Shown here: in pieces, positions 24,513 to 33,948 of the stretch | How the letters are laid out: each line of letters starts with the position of its first letter | How positions within the stretch are numbered: the stretch's first letter is position 1 | NCBI RefSeq assembly: GCF_002934685.1 | Contig: NZ_NKHL01000100.1 | Coordinates: 1,411 to 65,410, forward strand | Reading direction: 5' to 3' | DNA length: 64,000 nt | From: Pseudomonas bohemica | GTDB taxonomy: Bacteria; Pseudomonadota; Gammaproteobacteria; Pseudomonadales; Pseudomonadaceae | Translations under genes and position numbers: made by a program | Notes under the pieces: generated by a model | The model's input: the letters and a program-made list of their open reading frames with translations, nothing else | Database searches by the model: none | What the model was told of the DNA's origin: nothing

Positions 24513-25268
24513 ATGCCTGCACCTGCTCTGTCCGGCCCACAATACCTGCGCGAGGGCCTGAAACTGGTCCTCAGCCCCGGCCTGCGCTTGTTCGTCCTGA
24601 TGCCGCTGACCATCAATCTGGTGCTGTTCAGTGCGCTGATCTATTTCGCCGGTCACGAGTTCAGCCTCTGGGTCGACTCGTTCATACCGACCTTGCCCGG
24701 CTGGCTGAGCTTCCTCAATTACATCCTCTGGCCGCTGTTTGTAGTTTTGGTCGTGCTAATGGTGTTTTTCACCTTCACCATGATCGCCAACGTCATCGCT
24801 GCCCCTTTCAACGGTTTCCTCTCGGAGAAAGTCGAAGTGGTACTGCGCGGCACAGACGACTTTCCCGCGTTCAGCTGGGGGGAGCTGATCGAAATGATCC
24901 CCCGTACCCTGAGCCGCGAGATGCGCAAGCTCGGCTACTTCCTGCCCCGCGCCATCGGCCTGTTCATCCTTTCATGGATCCCTGTGGTCAACATCATCGC
25001 GGCGCCGCTCTGGCTGCTTTTCGGTATTTGGATGATGGCCATCCAATACATCGACTACCCTGCCGATAACCACAAAATGAGCTGGCAAGACATGCTCGCC
25101 TGGCTACGCGCCAAACGCTGGCAGAGCATGAGCTTTGGCGGGATTGTCTACCTCGTGCTGCTGATCCCGGTGGTCAACATCCTGATGATGCCCGCGGCCG
25201 TGGCGGGGGCCACGTTGTTTTGGGTCAGGGAGCGTGGGACCGAGACGGTCGCAACAGAGGTCCACTGA
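24513..25268 (+). CDS. cysZ: CysZ sulfate transporter
   Basis: A 251-residue inner-membrane protein of the CysZ family, which imports sulfate for cysteine synthesis. Four main hydrophobic regions are seen: [80 protein letters not shown]. The conserved [12 protein letters not shown] lies between the second and third. I chose the ATG at 24513, after GGAGG. It diverges from ahpB and ends in a strong terminator. Confidence 0.88.
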   Translation: MPAPALSGPQYLREGLKLVLSPGLRLFVLMPLTINLVLFSALIYFAGHEFSLWVDSFIPTLPGWLSFLNYILWPLFVVLVVLMVFFTFTMIANVIAAPFNGFLSEKVEVVLRGTDDFPAFSWGELIEMIPRTLSREMRKLGYFLPRAIGLFILSWIPVVNIIAAPLWLLFGIWMMAIQYIDYPADNHKMSWQDMLAWLRAKRWQSMSFGGIVYLVLLIPVVNILMMPAAVAGATLFWVRERGTETVATEVH

Positions 25269-25275
25269 TTGAATG

Positions 25276-25302
25276 AAAAGGCCTCGGATGAGGCCTTTTT
25301 TA
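25276..25302 (+). terminator. Intrinsic terminator of cysZ
   Basis: AAAAGGCCTC, loop GGAT, GAGGCCTTTT and then more T. A perfect 10-bp stem starting 8 bp after the cysZ stop. Confidence 0.92.
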
Positions 25303-25647
25303 TGGGTCAGAGACGGCTGTTCATCGAAACATGCTCCTCCAGAAACCCAGACCAGAGCCAACGCACTTCAGTTCATGCAGGCATTGGCCGAGGCTGTAGA
25401 AACCGTTACCTGCAAAACCCTGCCTGCCGAATCCCCGGCTCTCGCCAGGCAGGTAAAAACCGCGCTCACACCGGGATCTGGTCAGCCTCAACCCAGTCCA
25501 GCCCCACCACATCCTTGAAGCGGCGGCGTTCGAGAACATCGGAAAATCGCAGGTGATGCCGCTTATCGTGGGGCGCTGACTCAGCTGCCACAAATCCATC
25601 ACCCAACCGCCACACAAGCGCAACCCCAGTCTTTGAAACTAGTTGTC
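25303..25647. other. Gap without a convincing gene
   Basis: About 345 bp between cysZ and the glycosyltransferase gene. A short forward frame reading ANALQFMQALAEAVETV... to a stop at 25518 has a protein-like stretch but no ribosome site. The promoter for the downstream gene must lie here. Nothing else stands out. Confidence 0.5.
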
Positions 25648-26814
25648 ATGAGTAAACCCTTGCACATCACCCTGATCACCGAAACGTACGTCCCCGAGAT
25701 CAACGGCGTCGCCAATACCCTTGGCCGGCTGTGCGACGGGCTGCGCTTGCGGGGGCATCGGGTTGAGGTGATCCGGCCGCGGCAGAGTAATGACGAGCCG
25801 CGCGTCTCCGGGAAGGATCTGATGGTGTGTCGCGGCTGGCCGATGCCGGGGTATCCGGGGCTGCAATGGGGTCAGTCGTCGATGCACAAGTTGTTGCGCC
25901 GCTGGCAACGCAACCGGCCGGACGTGTTGTACATCGCCACCGAAGGCCCGTTGGGTCTGTCCGCCCTGCGGGCGGCGCGACGACTTCGGATTGCCATCGT
26001 CAGCGGCTTTCACACCAACTTCCAGCAGTACATGCGCCAGTACCGGCTGGGCTTCATCACCCGTCTGCTGACTTCGTATCTGCGCTGGTTCCACAACCGC
26101 TCGAACGCGACGCTGGTTTCCAGCGTCAGTCAGAAGACCGAGTTGGAACGGCGTGGCTTCGAGCGCCTGCAGTTGCTGTCGCGAGGCGTGGATTGTCAGC
26201 TGTTTCACCCGTCCAAGCGCTCCGGTTTCCTGCGTGAATCCTGGGGGCTGGAAGCCGATGACACGGCAGTCCTGCACGTGGGTCGCCTCGCGCCAGAGAA
26301 AAACCTGAGCCTGCTTCAGATCAGCTTCGACAGCCTGGTGGCCGCTTATCCAGAGAAGAAACTCAAGCTGGTGGTCGTCGGTGACGGTCCGGTACGTGCT
26401 TCGCTGGAACAGAAAATGCCCAACGCGATTTTCTGCGGCACCCAACGCGGCGAGGCCCTGGCAGCGCATTATGCGTCGGGGGATCTGTTCCTGTTCCCGA
26501 GCATGATCGAGACATTTGGCAACGTGGTCCTCGAAGCGCTGGCATCAGGCTTGGGCGTCGTCGCGTATGACGAAGCGGCGGCGGCCCAGCATATCCGCCA
26601 CGGTCATAACGGCGCGGTGGCGATGCCGGGGGATGAAGAAGGGTTTATCGACGCCGCGCGCTGGATGCTGGAGGACGACGAAACGCTGCGCCGTGTGCGT
26701 TTGAATGCACGCCAGCACGCGAGTCGGCAGGGATGGGCGGGGATTATCGAGGCGTTCGAATGCTATTTGCGCGCGGCGAGTGAGACGCAGGTTGGGGTCG
26801 TGTTGGGCGTGTAG
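25648..26814 (+). CDS. GT4-family glycosyltransferase
   Basis: A 388-residue GT-B-fold transferase of family 4. The N-terminal acceptor domain begins ITETYVPEINGVANTLGRL, typical of the MgtA/SQD2-like group. The C-terminal donor domain has HVGRLAPEKNL and the E-x7-E motif in FPSMIETFGNVVLEALASG. Members of this group add sugars to lipids or phosphatidylinositol/diacylglycerol; the acceptor here is unknown. It probably acts at the cytoplasmic face of the inner membrane, without membrane helices. The start is the ATG at 25648. Confidence 0.82.
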   Translation: MSKPLHITLITETYVPEINGVANTLGRLCDGLRLRGHRVEVIRPRQSNDEPRVSGKDLMVCRGWPMPGYPGLQWGQSSMHKLLRRWQRNRPDVLYIATEGPLGLSALRAARRLRIAIVSGFHTNFQQYMRQYRLGFITRLLTSYLRWFHNRSNATLVSSVSQKTELERRGFERLQLLSRGVDCQLFHPSKRSGFLRESWGLEADDTAVLHVGRLAPEKNLSLLQISFDSLVAAYPEKKLKLVVVGDGPVRASLEQKMPNAIFCGTQRGEALAAHYASGDLFLFPSMIETFGNVVLEALASGLGVVAYDEAAAAQHIRHGHNGAVAMPGDEEGFIDAARWMLEDDETLRRVRLNARQHASRQGWAGIIEAFECYLRAASETQVGVVLGV

Positions 26815-26837
26815 CGCGGTTCTTTGCCAAAACCCCA

Positions 26838-26930
26838 GTGTGGCAGCGAGCCTGCTCACGAATACGTCAGATCAGATGCCCTGATGTCGGCTGACACAAC
26901 GCCTTCGTGAGCAAGCTCACTCCTACAGTG
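26838..26930. repeat. REP pair, GTGGGAGTGAGCTTGCTCACGAA type
   Basis: GTGGCAGCGAGCCTGCTCACGAA and the inverted TTCGTGAGCAAGCTCACTCC face each other across about 50 bp between convergent genes. Confidence 0.8.
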
Positions 26931-26974
26931 TGTTCATTCAGAAAAAACCGGAAGCATCGAAGCCCCCAACCGAA

Positions 26975-28078
26975 TTATTCAAGCTTATCCAATGCATCGC
27001 GGCTGAACGGCAGGATGTCTTCTTCGCGACCATCACGCACTTTTACCGCCCAATCCGGATCGACCAGCAGCGCCCGACCTACCGCCACCAGATCGAATTC
27101 GTCATCGTTCAGGCGTTTGAGCAGGTTGTCGAGGCTCGCCGGTTTCGCGACCTTGTCGGTGTCGACCATGAACTGCAGGAACTCGCCATCCAGTCCTACA
27201 CTGCCGACCGTGATCGTAGGTTTGCCGGTGAGTTTGCGGGTCCATCCTGCGAGGTTGAGGTCAGAACCTTCGAATTCGGGCTCCCAGAACCGGCGCGTCG
27301 AGCAATGGAAAATGTCTACACCGGCGTCAGACAACGGCTTGAGGAAGGCCCCCAGTTCTTCCGCCGTCTGCACCAGGCGCGCGGTATAGTCCTGCTGCTT
27401 CCACTGGGAATAACGGAAGATGATCGGGTAAGCGGGGCCGACAGCGGCGCGTACCGCCTGAATCAGCTCGATGGCCAAGCGCGAACGGTGGGCCAGATCA
27501 CCGCCGTACTCATCGGTGCGCCGGTTGGTGCCTTCCCAGAAGAACTGGTCGACGATATAGCCATGAGCGCCGTGGATTTCCACGCCATCCATGCCGATGG
27601 CTTTCGCATCTTTGGCCGCTTGAGCGAACGCAGCGATGACGTCGGCGATGTCCTGTTTGCTCATGCCATGCACGACGACATTGCCGTCCTTGAGCTTTTC
27701 AGTCGGACCGTACGCCGGAACCGCGCCATCGGGTTCGGTGCCCAGCTGACGTACAGCGCCCACATGCCAGAGTTGCGGGACGATCTTGCCGCCCTCTGCG
27801 TGAACGGCCTCGACGACTTTTTTCCAGCCCGCCAGTGCGGCTTCGCCGAAGAACTGCGGCACGGCCGGATAGCCGTTGGATGCCTTGTGGCCGACGGTGG
27901 TACCTTCGGTGATGATAAGGCCCACACCCGCTGCAGCACGACGACGGTAGTACTCGATAACCTTTGAATTAGGCACGCCACCCGGCGAGAACGAACGGGT
28001 CATCGGCGCCATCACTACGCGCGTCGGTAATTCCAGGCTGCCCATGTGAAAGGGTTTGAACAAGGCGTTGACTGGCAT
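26975..28078 (-). CDS. Old Yellow Enzyme-family alkene reductase
   Basis: A 367-residue FMN-dependent TIM-barrel enzyme of the OYE family. VVMAPMTRSF near residue 21, QLWHVGAV, the substrate-binding pair in VEIHGAHGYIVDQF and the FMN-phosphate segment VAVGRALLVDP are visible. Such enzymes reduce activated alkenes, nitroesters or nitroaromatics with NADPH (XenB/NemA-type). The physiological substrate is unknown. The start is the ATG at 28078. It stands alone, with 230 bp of empty sequence before the glutathione peroxidase gene. Confidence 0.85.
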   Translation of the reverse strand: MPVNALFKPFHMGSLELPTRVVMAPMTRSFSPGGVPNSKVIEYYRRRAAAGVGLIITEGTTVGHKASNGYPAVPQFFGEAALAGWKKVVEAVHAEGGKIVPQLWHVGAVRQLGTEPDGAVPAYGPTEKLKDGNVVVHGMSKQDIADVIAAFAQAAKDAKAIGMDGVEIHGAHGYIVDQFFWEGTNRRTDEYGGDLAHRSRLAIELIQAVRAAVGPAYPIIFRYSQWKQQDYTARLVQTAEELGAFLKPLSDAGVDIFHCSTRRFWEPEFEGSDLNLAGWTRKLTGKPTITVGSVGLDGEFLQFMVDTDKVAKPASLDNLLKRLNDDEFDLVAVGRALLVDPDWAVKVRDGREEDILPFSRDALDKLE

Positions 28079-28308
28079 GCAAAACATCCTCGGCTACCGG
28101 GAAATATTATGAAGGTCATACAGAATGGGCCGATTGCAGCGCGATGCACAGCACTATTGATTTGGGTGATTAAGGTTTAGAAGGAAACGTCTACGGATTA
28201 CGCGATATCGCCGCGCGGAGAGCGTGCCGCATGGCCTGTAGGCAGTTGCGCTGCGCAAAGTCAGCCGTCGATAGCCGGACTGCTACGGGTATGCCACTGG
28301 AACAGAAC

Positions 28309-28791
28309 TCAGTGCAGGGCTTTTTCGATCGCCTGAATGACAGCAGGATCATCCGGCGTAGTACGCGGCGAAAATCGCGCCAGGACGCGGCCGTCCTGCC
28401 CGACCAGGAATTTTTCGAAGTTCCAGGTGATATCGCCCGGAAATTCAGCTCCTTCGCCTGCCAGCATCTGATAGAGCCGGTGACGATGAGCGCCATTCAC
28501 TTCGAGCTTGTCACCCAGCGGGAAGGTCACGCCGTAGTTCAGCGAGCAGAATTCCTGAATCTCTTCCTGATTACCGGGCTCCTGGCCTGCAAACTGATTA
28601 CAGGGCAGACCGAGGACGCTAAAACCCCGGTCCTTGTACTTCTGATAGAGGCTTTCGAGCGCTGCATATTGAGGCGTGAGGCCGCATTTGGAGGCCACAT
28701 TGACCACCAGCACCACTTTGCCCTTGAGTGGCGCGAGAGGCAGTTCCTGGCCATCCAGAGCTTTTAATTTCAGGTCGTGAAATATACTCAT
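28309..28791 (-). CDS. Glutathione peroxidase-family thiol peroxidase
   Basis: A 160-residue GPx-family protein. The peroxidatic Cys is in NVASKCGLTPQY, the Gln in GLPCNQFAGQEPG and the Trp in ITWNFEKFLV, so the catalytic triad is complete. CNQFAGQEPG includes the second Cys used by thioredoxin-dependent bacterial members; thioredoxin rather than glutathione may be the reductant. It is cytoplasmic. The start is the ATG at 28791. Located between OYE and slyD on the same strand. Confidence 0.88.
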   Translation of the reverse strand: MSIFHDLKLKALDGQELPLAPLKGKVVLVVNVASKCGLTPQYAALESLYQKYKDRGFSVLGLPCNQFAGQEPGNQEEIQEFCSLNYGVTFPLGDKLEVNGAHRHRLYQMLAGEGAEFPGDITWNFEKFLVGQDGRVLARFSPRTTPDDPAVIQAIEKALH

Positions 28792-28926
28792 GACGAAACT
28801 CCCCTGCTCTCCATACAAAAAAACCATCGGCCGAAAAAAGCGCCCTGTCAGGCCGTGAAAACAAAAGCGTTTTTCACAAAGCCCGCGAGGACGCCTGGCC
28901 AGCTAACTAGAGCTTAGCAGGACAAA

Positions 28927-29412
28927 TCAGTGGTGATGGCCACCTTCGCCATGCACGTGACCGTGGGCGAGTTCTTCTTCGCTGGCGTCACGGACGGCAA
29001 CGATCTTGACCTGGAAATTCAGGCGCTGACCGGCCAGTGGGTGGTTGCCGTCGACAGTCACGTCGTCGCCGTCCAGGTCGCGGATGGTGACGATCTGCAT
29101 CTGGCCGTCCGGAGCGGAGGCGTGGAACTGCATGCCCACTTCCAGTTCGTCGACACCTTCGAACATGCTGCGGTTCAGGGTGCTGACCAGTTCGGCCGAG
29201 TATTCGCCGTAGGCGTCTTCAGGCTCGATGGCGACTTTCAGCTCGTCACCGACGTCCTTACCTTCCAGTGCCTTTTCCAGACCCGGAATGATGTTACCTG
29301 CGCCTTGCAGGTAAACCAGCGGCGCGCCGCCGGCAGAACTGTCGATGACCTCACCAGCGTCATTGGTCAGGGTATAGTCAATGGAGACAGCCTTGTTGGC
29401 GGCGATCGGCAT
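28927..29412 (-). CDS. slyD: FKBP-type prolyl isomerase SlyD
   Basis: A 161-residue SlyD. The FKBP domain (VSIDYTLTNDAGEVIDSS, YLQGAGNIIPGLEKAL) is interrupted by the insert-in-flap chaperone domain at about 70-125. The C-terminus ends in a His-rich metal-binding tail (HGHVHGEGGHHH). It isomerises prolyl bonds, acts as a chaperone and binds nickel. The ATG is at 29412. It diverges from the DUF3565 gene over about 90 bp. Confidence 0.92.
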   Translation of the reverse strand: MPIAANKAVSIDYTLTNDAGEVIDSSAGGAPLVYLQGAGNIIPGLEKALEGKDVGDELKVAIEPEDAYGEYSAELVSTLNRSMFEGVDELEVGMQFHASAPDGQMQIVTIRDLDGDDVTVDGNHPLAGQRLNFQVKIVAVRDASEEELAHGHVHGEGGHHH

Positions 29413-29504
29413 GGGGCAAGACCTTTTGCAAATAGAGATATGAGCGAACAAGTCTAACCAAGCACTCGCGCGAAAGCGAACGCAACTCAGACGGACGGCC
29501 CCGA

Positions 29505-29744
29505 TTGCACGACCCCACATTGCCTGAGAACGACACCACGATTATCGGCTTTCACCGGGATGATGACGGCCACTGGGTTGCTGAACTCTCTTGCGGCCAT
29601 ACCCAGCATCTGCGCCATCAGCCGCCGTGGCAGTCGCGGGCGTGGGTGCTCGATGTGCAGGAGCGACAGCAAAAAATAGGTCAATCCTTTCGCTGTGGCT
29701 GGTGTGCGCAGAGAGCAGATAGCGATAACCTTGTGCCCCTTTGA
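29505..29744 (+). CDS. DUF3565-family small protein
   Basis: A protein of about 79 residues with the DUF3565 core IIGFHRDDDGHWVAELSCGHTQHLRHQPPWQ and a C-terminal FRCGWC. Together Cys/His residues in SCGHTQH and CGWC could bind zinc. The function is unknown. The start is uncertain: TTG at 29505 or TTG at 29520; no ATG is available. It precedes pta by about 90 bp on the same strand. Confidence 0.72.
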   Translation: MHDPTLPENDTTIIGFHRDDDGHWVAELSCGHTQHLRHQPPWQSRAWVLDVQERQQKIGQSFRCGWCAQRADSDNLVPL

Positions 29745-29834
29745 GACGCCGCGACTGAACAGCGTCCTGTTTTATCCGGTTCCACTGGCCCTCATGAGTC
29801 AGGACCCTTGCACGCTCACCTTCGAGAAGCCCGC

Positions 29835-31928
29835 ATGCAGACTTTCTTTATCGCGCCCACAGATTTCGGTGTGGGTTTGACGTCCATCAGCCTGGGGCTG
29901 GTGCGCACCCTGGAGCGCGCCGGGCTCAAAGTCGGCTTTTTCAAACCCATCGCCCAGCCTCACCCCGGCGACCTGGGGCCTGAACGCTCGACCGAACTAA
30001 TCGCTCGCACCCACGGCCTCAGGCCGCCGAAGCCGCTGGGACTGGCCCATGTCGAGCGCATGCTCGGGGAAGGTCAGCTCGATGAGTTGCTGGAAGAAAT
30101 CATCAACCTCTATCAAGAAGCATCGGTTGGCCGCGATGTGCTGATCGTCGAAGGCATGGTGCCGACCCGCAGCGCAAGTTATGCCGCGCGGGTCAACCTG
30201 CACATGGCCAAGGCGCTGGACGCGGAAGTGATTCTGGTCTCTGCACCGGAGAACGAGGTGCTGACCGAGCTTTCCGGCCGCGTCGAATTGCAGGCGCAGA
30301 TGTTCGGCGGCCCAAAAGACCCGAAAGTGCTGGGAGTGATCCTCAACAAGGTGCGCACCGATGAAAGCATGGAAGCGTTCTCGGCGCGCCTGAAAGAGCA
30401 CTCGCCATTGTTGCGCAGCGGCGATTTCCGACTGCTGGGCTGCATCCCGTTCCAGGCCGACCTCAACGCCCCGCGCACCCGTGATGTCGCGGACCTGTTG
30501 GGGGCCCAGGTCATCAACGCCGGTGACTACGAACAGCGACGCATGTCGAAGATCATCATCTGCGCGCGCACGGTGCTCAATACGCTGCAATTGCTCAAGC
30601 CGGGTGTGCTGGTGGTCACGCCGGGCGACCGCGACGACATCATTCTCGCCGTGAGCCTGGCGACCATGAACGGCGTGCCACTGGCCGGCCTTTTGCTGAC
30701 CAGCGACACCCTGCCCGACCCGCGCATCATGGACCTGTGCCGTGGCGCGTTGCAGGCCGGACTGCCGGTGTTGTCGGTGAGCACCGGGTCGTATGACACG
30801 GCCAACCAGCTCAATCAGCTGAACAAGGAAATCCCGATCGACGACCGCGAACGCGCGGAAATCATCACCGATTTCGTCGCCAGCCACCTGGACGCCAACT
30901 GGCTGCATCAGCGCTGTGGCACACCGCGTGAAATGCGCCTGTCTCCAGCCGTGTTCCGTTATCAATTGATTCAACGGGCACAAGCGGCGAACAAGCGCAT
31001 CGTCCTGCCAGAAGGTGCGGAGCCGCTCACTGTGCAGGCTGCGGCGATCTGTCAGGCGCGCGGCATCGCGCGCTGTGTGTTGCTGGCCAAGCCCGAAGAC
31101 GTGCAGGCAGTGGCGCGCGCCCAGGGCATCGAACTGCCGCCGGGGCTGGAAACTCTCGACCCGGACGAGATTCGCGAGCGCTACGTCGGGCCGATGGTCG
31201 ATCTGCGCCGAAGCAAGAGTCTCAACGCGCCGATGGCCGAGCAGCAACTGGAAGACCCGGTGGTGATCGGCACCATGATGCTGGCACTCGATGAGGTCGA
31301 TGGTCTGGTGTCCGGGGTGGTTCATTCGACCGCCAACACCATCCGCCCGGCCCTGCAACTGATCAAGACTGCGCCGGGTTGCACGCTGGTGTCGTCTGTA
31401 TTTTTCATGCTGTTCCCCGAGCAGGTGCTGGTCTATGGCGACTGCATCATGAACCCGCACCCGACGGCTCAGGAACTGGCAGAAATCGCCGTGCAGAGTG
31501 CCGATTCTGCCGTTGCCTTCGGCCTGTCGCCGCGGGTGGCGATGATCAGCTACTCCAGTGGCAATTCGGCCAGTGGCGAGGAAGTGGAAAAGGTTCGGGA
31601 GGCGACCCAACTGGCGCAGGAAACCCAGCGTGGTCTGTTGATCGACGGCCCGCTGCAATACGATGCGGCGGCCAACGAGAACGTAGCTCGGCAACTGGCA
31701 CCGGAGAGTCCGGTGGCCGGTCGCGCCAACGTGTTCGTCTTCCCTGACCTGAACACCGGTAACACCACGTACAAGGCGGTGCAACGCAGTGCGGACTGCG
31801 TAAGCCTCGGCCCGATGCTGCAAGGTCTGCGCAAACCGGTGAACGACCTGCCGCGCGGGGCTCAGGTGGATGACATCGTCTACACCATCGCCCTCACTGC
31901 GATTCAGGCGGCGACCTTGCCTCGGTAA
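29835..31928 (+). CDS. pta: Phosphate acetyltransferase
   Basis: A 697-residue long-form Pta. The N-terminal P-loop-like/DRTGG region (FFIAPTDFGVGLTSISLGL) is followed by a regulatory middle part. The catalytic PTA domain begins near residue 375 (RYQLIQRAQAANKRIVLPEGAE) and includes GVVHSTANTIRPALQ and SYSSGNSASG. It interconverts acetyl-CoA and acetyl phosphate. The acetate kinase gene usually paired with pta is not adjacent here. The start is the ATG at 29835. The gene is followed by an acyltransferase gene 83 bp on. Confidence 0.92.
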   Translation: MQTFFIAPTDFGVGLTSISLGLVRTLERAGLKVGFFKPIAQPHPGDLGPERSTELIARTHGLRPPKPLGLAHVERMLGEGQLDELLEEIINLYQEASVGRDVLIVEGMVPTRSASYAARVNLHMAKALDAEVILVSAPENEVLTELSGRVELQAQMFGGPKDPKVLGVILNKVRTDESMEAFSARLKEHSPLLRSGDFRLLGCIPFQADLNAPRTRDVADLLGAQVINAGDYEQRRMSKIIICARTVLNTLQLLKPGVLVVTPGDRDDIILAVSLATMNGVPLAGLLLTSDTLPDPRIMDLCRGALQAGLPVLSVSTGSYDTANQLNQLNKEIPIDDRERAEIITDFVASHLDANWLHQRCGTPREMRLSPAVFRYQLIQRAQAANKRIVLPEGAEPLTVQAAAICQARGIARCVLLAKPEDVQAVARAQGIELPPGLETLDPDEIRERYVGPMVDLRRSKSLNAPMAEQQLEDPVVIGTMMLALDEVDGLVSGVVHSTANTIRPALQLIKTAPGCTLVSSVFFMLFPEQVLVYGDCIMNPHPTAQELAEIAVQSADSAVAFGLSPRVAMISYSSGNSASGEEVEKVREATQLAQETQRGLLIDGPLQYDAAANENVARQLAPESPVAGRANVFVFPDLNTGNTTYKAVQRSADCVSLGPMLQGLRKPVNDLPRGAQVDDIVYTIALTAIQAATLPR

Positions 31929-32011
31929 AGTCGGCCTGCAATACCCTTCACTCACAATAACGCCGCCGGAAATTAACCGGCGGCTGTCTTACCTCTGGAG
32001 TTCGGTCCCCC

Positions 32012-32920
32012 ATGGATTTCCTGCCCGCCCCTTTGCGTGGTGTCATCGCCTCGCTGTTGTTGGCGCTCAATACGATTGTCTGCTGTACGCCATTGTTCAT
32101 CGTCGCGATCTTCAAACTGTGCCTGCCCTTCCCCGCCGCGCAGAAGGTCACGGACTGGCTGATGAGCCACATCCACGAGGCCTGGATCAGCAACAACAAT
32201 GCCTGGATGAACCTGCTCGGCCATACCCGCTGGCACCTGAGTGGCCTGGAAAGCCTGGACTATCAACACTCGTACCTGGTGACCAGCAACCATCAGAGCT
32301 GGGTCGACATCATGGTCTTGCAGTACGTGCTGAACCGGCGCATTCGTCCGCTGAAGTTTTTTCTCAAGCAGGAGCTGATCTGGGTGCCGGTGATCGGCCT
32401 GGCGTGGTGGGCGCTGGGCTTTCCGTTCATGAAGCGTTACAGCAAAGCGTATCTGGCCAAACATCCGGAAAAGAAAGGCAAGGATCTGGAAACCACCCGC
32501 CGCACCTGCGCGAAGTTTCGCAACAACCCGGTAGGCATATTCAACTTCGCCGAAGGCACGCGCTTCACCAAAGGCAAACATGCCCAGCAGAACTCACCGT
32601 TTCGCTATCTGCTCAAGCCCAAGGCGGGCGGAATTGCTTTCGTGCTGGATGCCATGGGTGAGCAATTGGAGTCCATCGTTAACGTGACCATCCACTACCC
32701 CGCCGGCCAGCCGGGTTACTGGGATTTACTGTGCGGCAAGGTTCGCGAGGTGGTCGCGCATTTCGAGCAAGTGCAGATCCCTCGGCAGTTCATAGGCAAG
32801 AGCTACGATCAGGACGAGGCGTATCGCGCCGAGTTTCAGCAGTGGATCAACCGCTTGTGGGAAGAGAAGGATGTGCTGCTGGGCGAGATGCATGAACGTT
32901 ATCCGCGCAAATCCTCATAG
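32012..32920 (+). CDS. PlsC/YihG-type acyltransferase
   Basis: A 302-residue acyltransferase. A hydrophobic N-terminal segment (VIASLLLALNTIVCCTPLFIVAIF) anchors it to the membrane. The HX4D motif is in TSNHQSWVDI and the glycerophosphate-binding motif is in FAEGTRFTKG. It resembles YihG, which acylates lysophosphatidic acid at sn-2. The start is the ATG at 32012. Its REP pair and the following terminator separate it from the OmpA gene. Confidence 0.83.
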   Translation: MDFLPAPLRGVIASLLLALNTIVCCTPLFIVAIFKLCLPFPAAQKVTDWLMSHIHEAWISNNNAWMNLLGHTRWHLSGLESLDYQHSYLVTSNHQSWVDIMVLQYVLNRRIRPLKFFLKQELIWVPVIGLAWWALGFPFMKRYSKAYLAKHPEKKGKDLETTRRTCAKFRNNPVGIFNFAEGTRFTKGKHAQQNSPFRYLLKPKAGGIAFVLDAMGEQLESIVNVTIHYPAGQPGYWDLLCGKVREVVAHFEQVQIPRQFIGKSYDQDEAYRAEFQQWINRLWEEKDVLLGEMHERYPRKSS

Positions 32921-32943
32921 AAATAGCAGGCACGGTGACCTGT

Positions 32944-33032
32944 GAAGTGAGCTTGCTCACGAAGCGGCCAGTACATTCACATTAGACGTAGGGCCTGGAA
33001 GTCAGCCTTCGTGAGCAAGCTCACTCCCACAG
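32944..33032. repeat. REP pair, GTGGGAGTGAGCTTGCTCACGAA type
   Basis: GAAGTGAGCTTGCTCACGAAG and the inverted CTTCGTGAGCAAGCTCACTCCCAC face each other between convergent genes. Confidence 0.82.
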
Positions 33033-33091
33033 AGCTGCGGGTTGGCAGCCCAACAATGGCTCAGACAGCAGACACAAATCACCCCCAAAAC

Positions 33092-33118
33092 AAAAACCCC
33101 GGCACAAGGGCCGGGGTT
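33092..33118 (-). terminator. Intrinsic terminator of the OmpA lipoprotein gene
   Basis: On the minus strand AACCCCGG...CCGGGGTT forms an 8-bp stem followed by TTTTTG. It starts 20 bp after the stop at 33138. Confidence 0.88.
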
Positions 33119-33137
33119 CGGGTGTTATACACCAAAC

Positions 33138-33839
33138 TTACTGCTGCTGTTGATACTGCTGACCAGGAATCGGCTTGAGATTGACCTCGACCCGACGGTT
33201 CTGCGCGCGGCCGTTGACGTCGGCATTGCTGGCGATCGGCGAGTCAGGACCGGCACCGCGAACTGACAGGTGAGCAGCATCCACCCCTTGCGACGTCAGA
33301 TAAGTCGCCACGCTTTGTGCGCGCTGTTGCGACAGATCCATGTTGTGCTGGCGGCTGCCGGTGCTGTCGGTGTAACCGACGATTTCAATCATGTTCTGGT
33401 TGTATTGCTTCAGGGAACCGGCAAGGTTGTTCAGAGGCGAATAGAAGCTGCTGGCAATCGCCGAAGAGTCGGTGGCGAAGGTAATGTTGCCCGGCATGAC
33501 CAGCTTGATGTTGTCGCCTTCACGCTGCACTTCAACCCCGGTATTGGCCATGCTCGCGCGCAAGGCGGCTTCCTGCTTGTCGGCGTAATAACCGTATCCG
33601 GCTGCGCCCGCGCCGACCACAGCGGCACCGATCAGCGCTCCCTTGCCCCGGTTGTTGTGGTCGATGGCGGCACCGGCGACGGCACCGGCCAGCGCGCCCA
33701 GACCACCGTATTTGGCGGTCTTGCTCACGCCGCCGGAATTCTGCGCCTGCCCCTGATTGTCGTAAGGATTCTGCGTCGCGCAGCCAGACAAGACAGCGAG
33801 CGCGGTGGCAGCGATGATCGAACGGCGAATGGTAAACAT
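33138..33839 (-). CDS. OmpA-family lipoprotein (YiaD-like)
   Basis: A 233-residue outer-membrane lipoprotein. The signal ends in the lipobox LSGCAT (Cys about residue 20). A glycine-rich stretch with GLGALAGAVAGAAIDH and GAAVVGAGAAGYGYY resembles a glycine-zipper. Residues from about 105 form a peptidoglycan-binding OmpA domain (EIVGYTDSTGSRQHNMDLSQ, NGRAQNRRVEVNLK). The C-terminus is Gln-rich. It probably links the outer membrane to the cell wall. The ATG at 33839 follows AGGAG. Confidence 0.88.
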   Translation of the reverse strand: MFTIRRSIIAATALAVLSGCATQNPYDNQGQAQNSGGVSKTAKYGGLGALAGAVAGAAIDHNNRGKGALIGAAVVGAGAAGYGYYADKQEAALRASMANTGVEVQREGDNIKLVMPGNITFATDSSAIASSFYSPLNNLAGSLKQYNQNMIEIVGYTDSTGSRQHNMDLSQQRAQSVATYLTSQGVDAAHLSVRGAGPDSPIASNADVNGRAQNRRVEVNLKPIPGQQYQQQQ

Positions 33840-33948
33840 CAAGGAAAGCTCCTGTATTGCTTGCTTTGGCGCAACGATCAAAACCGTGGCCATGTGCGCG
33901 GTTAGAGCATGACAGTAGTCAAAAATTCCTTAACGCCGCCTGAACGAT

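Noticed and set aside
25273..25518. 81-codon plus-strand ORF overlapping the cysZ terminator
   Set aside because: It begins inside the terminator hairpin and lacks a ribosome site; only a short part looks protein-like.
29997..31955. 652-codon minus-strand ORF antisense to pta
   Set aside because: High-GC shadow of pta: rich in Arg, His and Gln, with no family match, while pta itself is unambiguous.
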